This document shows positions 20,801 through 33,152 of a stretch of DNA of 64,000 nt, piece by piece. Position 1 is the first letter of the stretch, and the number at the start of each line of letters is the position of its first letter. This DNA comes from Papilionanthe hookeriana x Papilionanthe teres. Taxonomy: Eukaryota > Streptophyta > Magnoliopsida > Asparagales > Orchidaceae. The notes beneath the pieces are model-generated. The model saw only the letters and a list, made by a program, of their open reading frames with translations. It was not told the origin of the DNA and ran no database searches. A program made the translations under genes and the position numbers. The stretch spans positions 59,684,621-59,748,620 of the forward strand of contig CM040421.1 of the NCBI GenBank assembly GCA_022702705.1, in the 5' to 3' direction.

Positions 20801-21540
20801 AGAATTTTGCGGGGCTTCGCTAAGGTTCGGTGCACTCTCCCTTTGGTCGTGAAGAGCTCAATTTATTGCCATGGCCGCATGGTGGAGTTCAGAGCTGGCT
20901 AATGGGTGTCAAAGTCTGCTGTGGTGGAGGGTTGAGCGGCGTAAGTGAGCAATTAGAGCTGGACACATTGGATGGGTCAATTGGGTTTGAATTTAAGTGA
21001 GGAGGCTCTTGATTTTGGCCTCTTCAGTGACTAGGTCGGTCGGCCGGGGTTGTGCTTAGGCTAGGTGGTGAGGTGAGTCAATGAGCAAGACTTAATCGTG
21101 ATTAATCTAAGTGGTGATGGCTTTGGGTAAAGATCTCTTTGGTTTAGCCCTTTAAGGGAAGAAATCCTCTAATTTAGGGGACCCTTGGTCCATGGCTCAT
21201 GTAGGTTGGACTACGTAGATCTAAACCATTCCTTATTGTCCAAATGGTGGTTGTGGTGAGCTTGGGTTTGTCAATTTGGCTAGGTTTTATCACATGTTGG
21301 ACTTGGGTTCAAGTTTGGGTCTTTTGGGTCAAGTTTGGGCTGGGTTGGGTTTGGGTTTAATTTATAGGCAAATAATTGATCGATTTTATGGGGATAATTG
21401 TCATAAAGAGTTTGGAAGAGGATTTAGGTGATTTTCAATAGATTTTGCGTTTCAATTTGGTGAAATTTGGCTTGGGGTTAATATTAGGGAATGTGGGCTA
21501 GACTTTATTTTAGGTTAGGTAGGGTTGGGTTATGGTGGTT
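17860..21540 (-). repeat. Ogre-like LTR copy 2, minus orientation, truncated at both ends
   Basis: On the minus strand the sequence matches the right-hand LTR. TCGAATGGGAAGGCGTCGC and the CGCTGAGTCGGATAAGTAGG block lie at about 20066-20120, followed by AAAATCCATAACTTAGTGTA near 20005 and the AT-rich interior at 18400-19950 (equivalent to 58400-60500). It keeps the AT-rich interior that copy 1 lost. Its upstream end is cut at about 21540, where truncated Athila B begins. Its downstream end is cut near 17860, where the start of copy 1 sits, suggesting copy 1 inserted into copy 2. Short open frames here (for example 20119-20394) are not convincing. Confidence 0.7.
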
Positions 21541-22690
21541 TAGAATCTTTCTTTTGCATTAAATATTTTATAGCGAGTGATCGGTATGCACAATACATTT
21601 AGTTCCTATTAGATAATGCCGAAATTTATTAAAAGCATATACAACTGCTAATAATTCTCTTTCAGTAAGCGTATAATTTATTTCGGCATCATTTAGAGTT
21701 TTACTAGCATAATATATAACTTTGAAAATCTTTCATATCTTTGCCCAAGAAGCTGCTTCTATAGCATAATCACTAGCATCACACATAAGCTCAAATGGTT
21801 TCTCCCAATTAGGTGAAACTATTATAGGTGTTGTAATTAATTTATCTTTTAATAATTCGAAAGCATTGAGACATTCGGTTGTAATTTCAAATTTCTTGTC
21901 CTTTTCGAAGTTGGCATAGAGGTTTAGTAATTTTTGAAAAATTTTTTATATAACGTACGTAGAATCCAGCATGTCCAAGAAAGCTTTACCTTTCACCGTA
22001 GTTGGAGGTGGTAATTTAGCTATAACTTGAATTTTTGTAGGTGTTTACTTTTACATGCCCTTTTAAAATTTTTATGCCCTAATACAATGCCATCTGCAAC
22101 TATATAAATTTACATTTCTCCCTATTAAGAACTAAATTAGTTTTCTCACATACTTCAAATACTTTTTCAAGATGATTTAAGCATGTGTCAAATGATGTTC
22201 CAAATACGGAGAGAAATCATCCATAAACCTTCTTCATTGATTAATTTCTTAAATATAGATATCATACATCTCTCGAATTATTCAGGTGCATTACATAATC
22301 CAAAGGCATCCTTCAAAAGTAGAGAAGTTCCAAGGACTAGTAAATGTAGTTTTTTCTTGATCTTCGGGGAGCAATTTTTATTTGATGATAGCCGTATATC
22401 CGTAGAAGCAAAAATACTTATCGGCTAATCTGTCAACATACGGTCTGCAAATGATAAAGGGAAGTGATCTTTTCTAGTGGCTACGTTTAATTTTCTGTAA
22501 TCAATACATATTTACGCCATCAACTTACAATTCTGTAAAGGATACGATCATTGTTTTCATTAGCTTTTACGGTCCTCCTCCTTTCTTAGGCACACGGTGA
22601 ATTGGGCTTACCCAATCTTCTCGGGGAAAATGAATATGTAATAACATTATCTAACCATTTTAAAATTTATTTCTTGACTACTTCTTTCAT
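21540..22690 (-). pseudogene. Athila B RNase H (partial) and RT remnants
   Basis: The RNase H remnant is 21540-21830 (the counterpart of C 48255-48540, including the stretch that encodes the CDAS region near 21775). RT follows at about 21900-22690. The catalytic box can still be read as FMDDFS in one frame at about 22210-22226. The PKKGG-type finger region is near 22570-22600. Frameshifts occur every few tens of bases, so the sequence has no protein-coding capacity. The loss of integrase at 21540 defines the truncation. Confidence 0.75.
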
Positions 22691-23199
22691 TATCAGGTTT
22701 AATCTCCTTTGAGGATCTACTCTGAGCTTATGTTAGATTATCTAAAATAATTTTGTGCATACGATTGAAGGACTAATTCCTTTAATATCGCAAGTCGACA
22801 AAAAATTTTCTTATATTTTTTAAGGTATCTAAAAGTTTTTGTTCTTGAGATTCATTTAATTAAGATGAAATAATAACTATAGCGAGAGTTGAAGAATTAC
22901 TAAGTAAGCATATTTCGAATGATTAGGTAACATTTTTAAATCGAGTTCGGGGAGGTTTAGTAATTGATGAAACTATATTTTTCGGTGTTTTACGTATTAT
23001 CCAAAAATTCAAATTTACCTTGAATATAATCTAGTTCTTCATTTATATTGGCTTCTTTATTAATTGGTATTTCTTTTTCTAATTTTTCTTAGTAATATTC
23101 CTTAAAATGTTCTTTTTGTAAATGATCAAGTACTTCCGTTCGAAAACACTCATCCTCTTTTTCTAGCTCGGGATATTTCATTGATTTAGCAATATTAAA

Positions 23200-23700
23200 A
23201 GTAACTTTTTGGTCATTTATATGATTAATTCTCTTTGAACATCAATCATAGCTTTCCCGGTGGCTAAAAATGGTCTTCCTAAGATGATAGGAATTTCTTT
23301 ATCTTCTTCCATATCTAAAACAATAAAATCTACGGGAAGATAAATTTATCCACTTTTACTAAAACATCTTCAATAACTCCATAGGATATGTAACGAACGA
23401 TCGACTAAGCGAAGGGTTGCGAAGTAGGTGAGGCTTCTCCCAAATCTTTAATCTCTTAAAATACGATAAGGCATTAGATTGATGCTTGCTCCTAAGTCGC
23501 ACAAAAGCTTTTCTATAGAATTTTTCTCCAATAGCGCGAGGGTATAGTGAAACTACCGGGATCTTTTAATTTTCGGGAAGCTTTTTGTGAATAATAGCAC
23601 TACACTCTTCGCTAAAGTGTGGCCAGTTTCATTATCGGTAAATTTTCTTTTATTTAAAATATCTTTCATGAATTTTACTTAATTTGACATACGTTCTAAG
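23200..23700 (-). pseudogene. Athila B protease remnant
   Basis: By comparison with A and C, the minus strand carries the DMEEDKEIPIILGRP-type stretch at about 23270-23325 and the LCDLGAS-type active-site stretch at about 23470-23500, separated by several indels. No frame is open across the domain. Between protease and RT (22700-23200) lies the acidic linker, also frameshifted. Confidence 0.7.
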
Positions 23701-24539
23701 CTTCTACAAAAGGAATATTTATTGTTAATTTGCTTAGGAATTTCAGGAATTTAGCTTATTTGTTTATCTTTTTTATGTTGATTTAGTCGTTGAGGAAATG
23801 GTGGTGGAGGTTTTAATAGAAATTTTCATTGGTATTAAAGGATTTTCTAAGTTTGGATCTTGTTGATTCTTTTTTCTTTTCGATTTCCCTTCCTCTTTTT
23901 GACTATACGGTTCTTTACAGATTTGAGGTTCTAATTCTTTTCCACTTCATAATTGTATCCTTTAATTTGTTCATTTCCTTTGTCTTTGGATTTATTTCCA
24001 CATTACGGGAAATGTTCCATGTATATTCTATTATTAAGCGCGGTAGCAATCACTTTCTTAAAGTTGAACATCTTTAATGTGTCTGCAGTTTTTGTAATTG
24101 GTTTCCTTTGTATTTGTAATTGATTTCCTTGATTTTATGAATTTTATTCCTCAATATTAATTCTTCTATAGATAATTTCTTATCTTTAAATTGAGGTTAT
24201 TATTATTAAATCCAGTGGATAATAGGTTTATAATTAGAATTTCTGGATTAGAGGATTTCCCCAATGGTTGTGTTATGCTTTTCATCCATGGTTGATTAGT
24301 TGTATTATTGTTCCAGTCTAAAATTAGAATAGTTTTTCTCAATTATAATAATTTGCATAAGGATTATTGGGTCTATTATTAATAGCATTTTTATAGTTTC
24401 ATAATGAGATTGAGATTCTATAAGTTGTCCGGATAAGGTTTTCTTCTAATAGATTGGAGAGTAATTCATTTCCAAAATGATCTAATTTTTTAGATATAGC
24501 GGCGATTTGCGAAGCTAACATAGATATTGCATCATTTTC

Positions 24540-25329
24540 ATGAATGTTGACTATCTTTTCGGATTCATTCTATTAGCAGACCATTGAAAATTATTGGTAG
24601 CCATTTCTTGATTAGTCATGAGCTTCATCAAATGGTTTTGACATTAATGATCCTGCGACGGCGTATCGATGATTGATGCAGAGATCCTACTAATACATTA
24701 TAGAAAGTTTGAATAATTAACTTGATACGATAACACATGATGTGGGCATTTCTGAAGTTCTTTAAATCTCTCCCAAGCTTCATATATTGACTCTCCATCA
24801 AGCGGCTAAAAGTTATATCATTTCTAAGATTAGCGATTTAGATGGTGGAAAATATTTGGATAGAAATTTTTGTGATAATTCTCTCTAAGTTTTAATAGAT
24901 CCGAGTCTTGTAATTTAACCATATTTTAGCCTTATCATGAAAAAGGGAAAAAGTCTAAGTCTAATAGCATCGTTAGATACTCCTTCATGTTAAAAGTAGC
25001 ACATAGTTCTAAAAAGCCTTGAAGATGTAAATTAGGATCTTCGAGTAGGCCATTCTAAGTGATTGTTTTGTACCATTTGGATAATTGCGGGTTTAAGTTA
25101 AAATGAGTTGTGCTTCATCGGGGTTTTGAATGGTTAAATGAATTTCATCTATTGTAGGGTTGGCATAATCTCTTAATGGTCTCTGTTGATTAGTATTTTC
25201 ATTTTCGGGAATATTCGCCATTTATGTTAAATTTATAATTTATCTTTTTTGTTTTTTAATTCTTTTAAGTTTGTGCGTTCTAATTCGGAGATAGTAAGGT
25301 ATTAAATTTTCGTTTCCAAATTTACGCAT
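24540..25329 (-). pseudogene. Athila B Gag remnant
   Basis: The N-terminus is readable from the ATG at 25327-25329 as MRKFGNENLIPYY, matching MLKFGNKNLIPYD of C. The core (RDYANPT, EDPNLHL-like, FSL, CPHH, IID motifs) can be followed in shifting frames down to about 24540. The Asn-rich C-terminal part and linker (23750-24540) are even more degraded. Non-coding today. Confidence 0.72.
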
Positions 25330-25390
25330 ACAATTTTGCAAAATAAATTTTAAAATAATTAAATTCTCTAGTAAAATAATTTCTTTACCC

Positions 25391-25409
25391 TCCCCAGAAC
25401 GCGAGCGCC
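25391..25409 (-). other. Degraded tRNA-Asp-type PBS (B)
   Basis: The plus strand reads TCCCCAGAACGCGAGCGCC, against the TCCCCAGCAACGGCGCC of A. It lies 7 bases from the LTR end at 25417. A second, partial copy of the same junction (AGCAACGACACCAAAAATTT, 25451-25470) lies about 55 bases further, inside the LTR. Confidence 0.7.
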
Positions 25410-25416
25410 GAAAACT

Positions 25417-26953
25417 TGACCCACTTTTTATGTTTGCAAATTGTGTTAATAGCAACGACACCAAAAATTTGATCCCACTTTAATATAGATTGGTTATGAT
25501 GGAATGTATAATGTGGATTCTAAGTAAGTATCCACGTGTCAGGTAATACGGGGCTCTGGTGGAGTCTTTGGTATGATCCAGGGAAGTTTTACTAAATTTA
25601 TCTTGACTGAATTTAAAAGTTTTTACTTACTAAAAGTATACATAAATTTAGAATGTACAACTAAAACATGAAACTAAAGTAAACTAATGCTTTAGAAATA
25701 AAGTTGATTTAAGAATTTTAGAAAAAGGTATCCTTCTCCTTGTTTTAAGAAAATTAAGTGAATGATGAATTCAAATAGATTTTTGTTATTGTATTATGAC
25801 AAATAGGAGCATTCCTATTCTTACCCTTTGGTCCAGGTGAAAGAACATTGACCAATCACATGTTGAATTCTTGAATGCGGGTACAGAATTTGGGAGGATA
25901 CTTGTTGTCACTTGAGCTCTCATGTTCCCTGCTTTGAGGGCTAACATCTACACTTCAGCTCTCGATCAATAGGACCGAATTGGATATTTTAGTCTGTCAC
26001 ATTAAAATGTCCAATTCTATGCCCAGATAAATAATATTTCTTTATTTATTTGCACCCTTCTTCCAAGGCTTTTGACTTCCTTGAATATCGGATGTAATCT
26101 TTACTATAGTTGATAATTGACATATTTTAACAAATCGATAAGGCTGATTGAAAAATAAATTAAGTTTTAAGTAAAATTATCACAATTATTTTAATATTTT
26201 AGACGACTACATTTAATTTCATCGAATTCCTGAATTTCATAAACGAGGAGAAACCACTTAAGAAAACTACTCGGAATGCATAGAAAGGGAATTAAATAAA
26301 GCATGGATTTCTTTAAAGTTAACAATAAACGAATCTTTTATACATCTCGGTTGCTCTGACGGACTCCTTGAAATTCCTTTGACTTTTCCTTGTCTGACAC
26401 ACTTCTTAACTCACTACTTACACTTACTCACACTAAGCTCAACTTAGACTCGAAAAGCATCTTGATAGAATACTCTAAGACTCTAAAATAGACACCAAAT
26501 AGACACACAATATACTAAAATTCATCCTCTATTTATAGAGGTAGACAAGGTCGAGGGTACTTAAGCACCTCTTGAAAAGCGTCAGGGTTCGATGTATGCG
26601 GTATTTTGACCAATCTCGCCGTCGGTGAGAAGCAGCCTCGCCGTCGGCGGAGAATGTCTCCAAAGCGCGCGATCTCGCCGTCGGTAGCTCGGGCTTCTTT
26701 GTTGGCGAAGTAATTCTCAATCCTTCAAAAATTCTCCTCATGATCTCGCCGTCCGTGAGCTCGATCTCGCCGTCGGCGGCTTAGTTCATTTCATGAATTT
26801 CTTCCTTTTATCCAAATTCGCTCCATTTCATGCTTTTTCTTTTATCACTTATAAATCTTTCATTCCTGCAATAAAATAAAGAAAATACCTTTCTTTAAAG
26901 TGTGATTTCATAAAAAATAGGTATGAATTTCTTAACATATTTTTACGTGATCA
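25417..26953 (-). repeat. 5' LTR of Athila B
   Basis: The upstream end is TGATCA at 26948-26953 and the downstream end is TGACCC (plus strand) at 25417, the same ends as in C. It contains the conserved R/U5 block (about 25525-25590), GGAGCATTCCTATTCTTACC at about 25807, a TATA box TATAAATA (minus, 26530-26537) and a cluster of TCGCCGTCGGTGA / TCGCCGTCGGCGG motifs at 26613-26784. Confidence 0.85.
26530..26784 (-). promoter_or_regulatory. LTR B TATA box and CGCCGTCGGCG palindrome cluster
   Basis: At least five copies of (TC)TCGCCGTCGG(C/T)G occur in 170 bases (26613, 26638, 26673, 26745 and 26765, approximately), upstream in minus sense of TATAAATA at 26530-26537. CGCCG/CGGCG halves are complementary. 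The arrangement is the same as in both LTRs of C. Confidence 0.6.
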
Positions 26954-27213
26954 CACAACATCAACCTCTTTAGGTTAACCCAAATTTGACCTTTAATTAC
27001 AACCTAAACCCTGGTCTAACCTAACTTAGACCTAACATAAAATCAAACCCTTTAAATCAACGAGTGAACTTAAGATCTAGCTTAAATTTTACACAGTTCC
27101 AGCACTAAAACCCTATGAGTCAAGCCTAACTTAGATCTGGCACGATTTACTTTCCCTTCTAGATCCTTGACTTAGACTTAACTCAAACTTAAATCCTCTT
27201 AAGATTTACCTTT
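26954..27213 (+). repeat. Short spacer resembling Ogre-like LTR repeat sequence
   Basis: Between B and D lie 260 bases rich in AACCTAA, CCTAACTTAGACCTAAC and similar words. These look like the opposite strand of the tandem blocks at 13440-15885. It is probably a remnant of an Ogre-like LTR in plus orientation. No gene. Confidence 0.4.
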
Positions 27214-27986
27214 TACAAAGGCCATTTAAAATTATTATTAACTATCTCTTGATGAGTTAAAGCGTAACTTCATTAAATGGTTTTAACATTATTGAACTCG
27301 ACAACGAAGGCATCAATATGTAGATCTAAGTGATCACACTAACTTTGTTGTAAAATATTTGAAAGGTGTGAGTGCGGTAAGGCACGATACTGATTACTTC
27401 AGGAAAGTTCCTTGATCTTTCCCAAATTTTGTGTTGCACCTTCAAACCCAGTAAAGAAAAAATATCATTTTAAGCTGGCAATTTTGTAGGTGGATAATAC
27501 TTAGCTAAGGATTTATTAAATCTCCCAAGGTCGATAGATCTAGGTGCTAACAAGTTTAACCACATCTTAACTTTATTCCTTAAGGAAAAATAAAAAGTCT
27601 AAGCCTAACAACGTCGTTTGACACATTGTCATATTTAAATGTAGTGCACGGTTCTAAAAGGCTTTCAAGGTGTAAATTTGGATCCTGGGATATGGTGTTC
27701 CTGGGCGTTGTTTTTGTCTTATTTGGATTGTGGGTTTAAATTCAATCTCAGGTTAGCCGCTCTAGCAGGGGTTTGTATACTTAAGTGAATTTCATCTCAT
27801 ATAAGTTACATAGTCCCTTAACGATGCTTTAAGTTTTAAGATGTTCATGTGTTTATGAGTTTGATTCCAAAGTTATTATGATGTGTCGCCATTTCTTGCA
27901 ATTGTGAAGTTCTTTTTCTTTTAGTTTTCCTGTGTCCACTCTAATTGAAATTGTAATGCACTAAACCTTCAGTCCTGAACTTACAT
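27214..27986 (-). pseudogene. Athila D Gag remnant
   Basis: The ATG at 27984-27986 is followed by SSGL-like sequence, as in A, then frameshifts. Homology to the gag core of A can be followed: a TTTAAATG block near 27640 (EDPNLHL region around 27680), TGGCAATTTTGTAGGTGG near 27475, and the block that encodes W-plus-NN (AAAGGCCATTTAAAATTATT) at 27214-27240, where the homology ends. No usable frame. Confidence 0.65.
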
Positions 27987-28249
27987 ATAAAATTAAAAGT
28001 TCAAAAAATAAATCTTAAAAGCTAATTAAAATACTTGAAATTTTTTTTTATTTAAATTTTTTAGTTTTTTTAGTTTTCTTAATTTTTAATTTTTTGAAAA
28101 AAAATTTATATTATATATATTTTTATAATTTTCATTTTTTATTTTTATTTAAGAAATAATTATGTAGTTATGAAAAATAAAAATACAATTTTCTAAAATA
28201 AATGTATAGTTTAAATAGAATTTGTAAGTTAAAAAGTTTAAATCCACTT

Positions 28250-28266
28250 CCGCGGCAATAGGGCCA
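28250..28266 (-). other. Degenerate PBS (D)
   Basis: The plus strand reads CCGCGGCAATAGGGCCA against AGCAACGGCGCCA, with an insertion, next to AAAATCTTGACC at the LTR end (28273). Position and order identify it; it would not be functional. Confidence 0.5.
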
Positions 28267-28272
28267 AAATCT

Positions 28273-29748
28273 TGACCTTATTGCAATTACGCAGATATTT
28301 ATATTCAAAAGATAGAAAAAAAATTACCTATTTTATATTTAGCAGTTAGTGTGAATAGTATTGTTTTAGAATATAGATTATGCATTTTGATATAGGGTAT
28401 TACGTAAACCTGCTATGTTCAGTAATAAAGTATTAAAAACTCCCGGTATCGATTCCACAGGAAAGCTGTAACACTTTATAACCAACAATAAATAGCTTTA
28501 CTTAAAATTGCAGGTATAGACTAGAAAATAGGGTTAATAGTTTATATGATAACAAGAAGTTATATCCAGATAATTCGGTTTAAAGCTAAAGAAATTGCAA
28601 ATATTTCAAAATTAGTTATAAGTAGAAAAGTTTAAAATTATCAAAGAGTCTTTCCCTTCTTATTGATTGTAATCAGTGTGAAATCAAATATCTAAAGGTT
28701 TAAATGATATTTTGTAATAAGAGCATACCTGTTATTTACCCTCTCACGATACATAAGGAACATTAGCTAATCTAAGTTCTGTGCCGTGACATGTGGATTA
28801 TATTTAGTGGATTCTAGCCTCTCACACTTAACTATACCCTCTCTATAAGACTAATTAGGTAATCTAGTTCTATTCTGGACCAATTTTCAAAGTTTGCTTG
28901 TCACCATAGAAACACTGATTATACGCCCATCAACACTTATCCTTTATCTATTTGCACCAACCAATAAGGCGAGTCGCCCCTCCTAAAGTTAATATGGTAT
29001 CCACTAATTGAGTGAAATTATAGCCCTCCCAGGTCATGTTTGTAATAGATTTTAACATTATAGTGGCCAATAAGTAAAGTAAATGAAGCACCGGTGAAAA
29101 TACAATCACAATTTTTAGAATAAAAGAAATTCTAAATAAATTAAACCTTCCACATGATGACTACATATTGCAAGAATAAAGGAAAAAAAATCTATATAAT
29201 TTATAAGGATAACAAATCAAAACTTGATTTATATTAAAAAAAACAAAATGCACAAGACAAAACTTAAACAAAAGTACTTACCTCGAACTTTCCCAAAATT
29301 CTCTGCCAAATCCTTGGTAAAAGTGAGCTCACACAAGACTCACCAAAACTTACACAATCTGAGGACTCATTACCCTCTCACTATGGTTGCCTCCCACTCT
29401 ACTGGGGGTCTAACCCACCAAAAACAACCACACACCCTTTTTGTTTGAAATCTTTTCTATACATAAGCTAAAATGCAAGGCTTTTGAGCCTCTTGAGTTG
29501 TCAATTGTCACTAAAAGTGGTAACTATTCTAGAGCATAGTGTGATCCATCTAGAAGGTCTCGTACCTACCGGCGCTTAGGGTACCAAACCAGTGCCTGGC
29601 GACCTGCTCTTTTTGCTCCATTGGCTCCTCTTTTTGCACCATTTTTTCTCCTTTAGTAAACTCATTTCTTGCACCTAAAATAAAAAATTATAAAAGTACC
29701 ATTCATTAAAGTACAATATCCTTAAAAATGAGCATAAAATGTTCATCA
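28273..29748 (-). repeat. 5' LTR of Athila D
   Basis: Landmarks are the conserved block as GGGTATTACGTAAACCTGCT near 28394 with CCCGGTATCGATTCCACAGG near 28441, AAGAGCATACCTGTTATTTA near 28719, and GTACCATTCATTAAAGTACA near 29696 close to its upstream end. A GC-rich segment CCGGCGCTTAGGG ... GTGCCTGGCGACC (about 29567-29607) sits where the palindrome clusters are in A, B and C. A TATA-like CTATACATAAG lies near 29456 on the plus strand. Short frames such as 29224-29448 are not genes. Confidence 0.75.
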
Positions 29749-31459
29749 CAAATAAGTAATCTTAAGGCGTGTCAAGAATCCCAGAGATCTTGAACATTTC
29801 CAAGTAAGGTCTTTTGCCTTCTTTTCTTCGCACATTGCCGGGGAAAGTACAAATTCCCCAAACCACTTGCACATAGGTAACCAAGAATTTTTTTCTTCCA
29901 GTCCCTTCACCTTGTTCTCAAGGCCCAACAACTGAATCTTGGTCTTGTGACAAAATTGGATAGCTATCATGACTGATCCTAAAAAAAAAAGTGGTTGAAG
30001 AGTTCAGTTGACCATAGAATTTTCCCTTAGCAAAATAGAACGTATAATCATATAACCGTAAGATAATTATGAAGAACTTTAGGCATGAATAATCCTGTGT
30101 TGAAAAGTTTGAAGATCGACCACAACTCTCGACAAAATGTTAGATATAGACCTGACTTAAAGTTATCTATGTAAAATAGATCCAGGGAAAACTACCCATG
30201 GCTCACTCGTGGTTGTTGTCCGGTCATAGGAGAATTGTTGGATCAACAACATACAAATTCTAGATATTTTTTCACGTCTACTCAAGAGACAACTAAAACC
30301 TTCGTGTGGGAAATAAACAAAATGATTGTTGAGAAAACTTTTGAACCATGGGGCTGGAGATACTTCACCAAGAGGGGGAAATGGAGAAAGGAAGGAGTGG
30401 AGAGACCCGAAGAAAACAAATAAAGTGCAAGTGTTTTATTTGCCACAAAAACTCACATATATATGCAAGAACAGGCAATACATGGGGAGGTGAAACACTG
30501 CGAACGGAAGGACGACACGATAGATTTTACTCGATGCAAATTATTACAAAAAAAAATTATATTTTTATTTATTTATGTACAAAACGTGGGTTACATTGCA
30601 CAAAACCACATTAACACTTAACTAAGAAAGGAAAAATATCACCTGGTCGCTCATCGAATCACCAGAGATAAACCCAACTCATATCCTTCACTCCTCAAAG
30701 TGCAACTTCTACATAGCCCTCTTCTAGCTTAACTCCCATATGGAGACATCGCTCCTCGGCTTTTGCTTGGTCTCGGGTTTGCAAGCTCACCCATAGACTT
30801 GAGGAAGGCATCCTTGTGGGCAGTGACATCCTCTGCCGGACATGATAGCAAATGTAAATAGAGGACACAAGTATCCAAAAGCAGATGAGAGAAGGAAAAA
30901 TTTCAGCTTTCCCCCTTATCCCATGGCTATTTTGAAAAGCAGGTCAAGCACTGAAATATCATTTACTTTTTTTCACACATTAAAATAGATTCTCGTCCTC
31001 GTGTGTTGTGCAGCTGCAGGAGCCAAGATAATCGGAAAGCCCAAATATATTGATACGAATCTCGAGATAGATGAACAGCTCTGATGATAGATACAAACGC
31101 GATCAAGCAGGGTTTTTGACAACCGTTTGGATTGAATGCTGGCGAAGGAGGTATTTGGATCTAGCGATCAAAGGAACGTACTAAGGAATTTCTCATGAGG
31201 TAGCGGTGAAGCCCTCAGGACAATCTGAAGAAAAATCTTTTTGCTGACTGTCAACAGACTAGAATTTTATCGAATGACCAACGAGTTCTTAATGACTGAA
31301 TCACTCCTCAGGTCTTATTATATGTTGGTATTTATTTAATTACCAAACATGCCTCTAAACATTAATAATGGGGACTAATATATAACTCTGTAGATCTCGA
31401 CCCTTTAAAAGGCTAATAATGAAAGTGGAATAATTATAAATGTTATGTATTTCTTATTG

Positions 31460-31508
31460 GTCTCTCTCTGTCTCTCTCTCTCTATCTCTATCTCTCTCTC
31501 TCTATCTG
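31460..31508. repeat. CT-rich microsatellite
   Basis: Interrupted (TC)n with TCTATC and TCTGTC variants over about 49 bases. No associated gene seen. Confidence 0.9.
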
Positions 31509-32379
31509 TGTGTTGTGTGGTCAACTGATTTGCTAACTCGTTTATACTTTTTGCTTGTTCTGATGAATAAAACAATTTGTTAAACTAGAATAAATGTTAT
31601 CTTTTTCTCAGCGTTCTATCTCCAAATTATCTATCAGTATAACTCCCTCCTTTGTCTGTCTCCTCGTATATATGTTCAAAATATTCATATCTTTCTAGGA
31701 TTTATGCCACTAATCATATAAAATTCTTACTCTTATGATTAATTTTTATTTTGTTGATCTTTATAAGACATTTTACATAATTTTATTTTAAAGAGCTTCG
31801 AATTTAAATATCACAAATGATTTGCATCCCTAATCACCAATTTCTATATTAATTTGCTTTTTAAAGAAGGGGAAAAAAAAATCCATAAGAAAGCTAAATG
31901 CTCGTAGATGGGATTCTTCAAAGTCTTGTTTTGTATGAAAGCAAACATTCTTCTCGTTATTGTTTTAAAAATATGCGGACTTTATAATGGAATTTGTCTT
32001 CATTCGCTTACAGATTCTGTTATAGGCAATATTCTCATTCTATCTTCTATTACTCTTTATTATCTTCTTTTTTTTTCATTCTCTGCTATATTAATTCAAT
32101 TTGGACGCAATCTTTGTGCGTGCTCAACTTTGTATGACGAGTACTCAATTTGAATGAAATTTTAACCTGTGGTGCTCGCAGTATTCTGTTTTGAGAGATT
32201 CATGAAAATCAAGATCCACTTCAGAAAATTTAAGGTGAATAAAATGGTTTGCAAAGTCCTGATTTCCTTCACATTAAACTTAAGGATGGAAGAGGAAGGG
32301 AGCAGAAGGAGAAAGTTCTAGAATTGTATAGAAATATATTTATTTATTAATTTAATTCTTTAATTTTAGTCATATTATA

Positions 32380-32397
32380 TATATGTATGTGTGTGTG

Positions 32398-32485
<88 letters not shown>
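32380..32485. repeat. Compound (TG)n(TA)n(GA)35 microsatellite
   Basis: A short TATGTATGTGTGTGTGTA run and a TATATATA run are followed by an uninterrupted GA tract of about 70 bases (32416-32485). The perfect tract in old, decayed surroundings suggests ongoing slippage. Confidence 0.95.
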
Positions 32486-32487
<2 letters not shown>

Positions 32488-33102
32488 CTAAGCCAAATTA
32501 AACACAAAATATAGAACTCACTGACATTCACTGAAATGAAGCAATTATTTCTCTTTTTTAGTTAATTAGTTGTATAGATATTTCATGATCAAATCACCAA
32601 ATATCAAAGTCATACAAGCTAACCAATTGGGATTGAAATCGGCAGAGCCACAAGAAAAAACAAAACGATCGAGATGATCCACCATCCGATGAGAGACAAG
32701 ACAAGGAGCGAACGAGCCAACCACTTTTACCAAGAAAATTGACTTGATGTGATAGCCTATCCCTAGTGGAGTCGATTCAAGGAGGTTTCAATTCTACAAA
32801 ATCTCTGACTATCACAATGGAACTCCAAAGACTCCTTACTAGGGTTTAAAGATAGTCGACCATGCTAGATCAGCCAACAAAAACCTACCAATAGCTCAAT
32901 CAATTGGGAGTTGACCCCATCGATCTAAAGTCGAATGTATTGGTCGAATGACAGCCCGGATGATAACCCATCTTTAGCAATCTACCACAAATATTCTAGT
33001 ACACAACCTTCCCCGAATGGGGGAAAAATGTAATATTAACATTGTACTATCTCTCCACTAAATGAAATATTTTATAAGGGGATAAAATGTTCTTTCTTGT
33101 TA

Positions 33103-33152
33103 GTCTCTCTCTCTCTCTCTCACACTTTCTATCTCTCTTTCTCTCTCTCTCC
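33103..33152. repeat. CT-rich microsatellite
   Basis: (TC)n with a CACACTTTCTA interruption, about 50 bases. The upstream sequence (32990-33100), ending in a TATTTTATAAGGGG context, looks like a retrotransposon LTR or 3' flank but could not be assigned. Confidence 0.85.

Larger units (their letters stand above)
21540..26953 (-). mobile_element. Athila-type element B, 3' truncated
   Basis: Minus strand from 26953: 5' LTR, degraded PBS, gag, protease, RT and part of RNase H, ending abruptly around 21540 inside RNase H. Integrase, 3' ORFs, PPT and 3' LTR are absent. The sequence is closest to element C in this window (for example the same RNase H AATCTTTCTTTTGCATTAAA boundary as C at about 48253). 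It is broken mostly by one- and two-base indels, so almost no long reading frame survives. Confidence 0.85.
27214..29748 (-). mobile_element. Athila-type element D, only gag and 5' LTR left
   Basis: On the minus strand, an LTR at 28273-29748 is followed by a degenerate PBS and a frameshifted gag that stops inside the gag core at about 27214. Everything from the rest of gag to the 3' LTR is missing. The LTR is more diverged from A, B and C than those are from each other, so this is a distinct or older copy. Confidence 0.75.

Noticed and set aside
29746..29970. 74-codon minus-strand frame ending at the LTR D boundary
   Set aside because: It starts and stops without regulatory context and matches no domain I recognise. 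It could be a fragment of an unidentified element.
31002..31085. Exon-like acceptor TGTTGTGCAG followed by 23 open codons (AGAKIIGKPKYIDTNLEID)
   Set aside because: It is too short and isolated, and no matching upstream exon was found. Kept only as a hint of a decayed gene.
31908..32153. Hydrophobic 81-codon plus-strand frame
   Set aside because: Composition reflects T-rich DNA. No family, no splice context and no conservation are visible.
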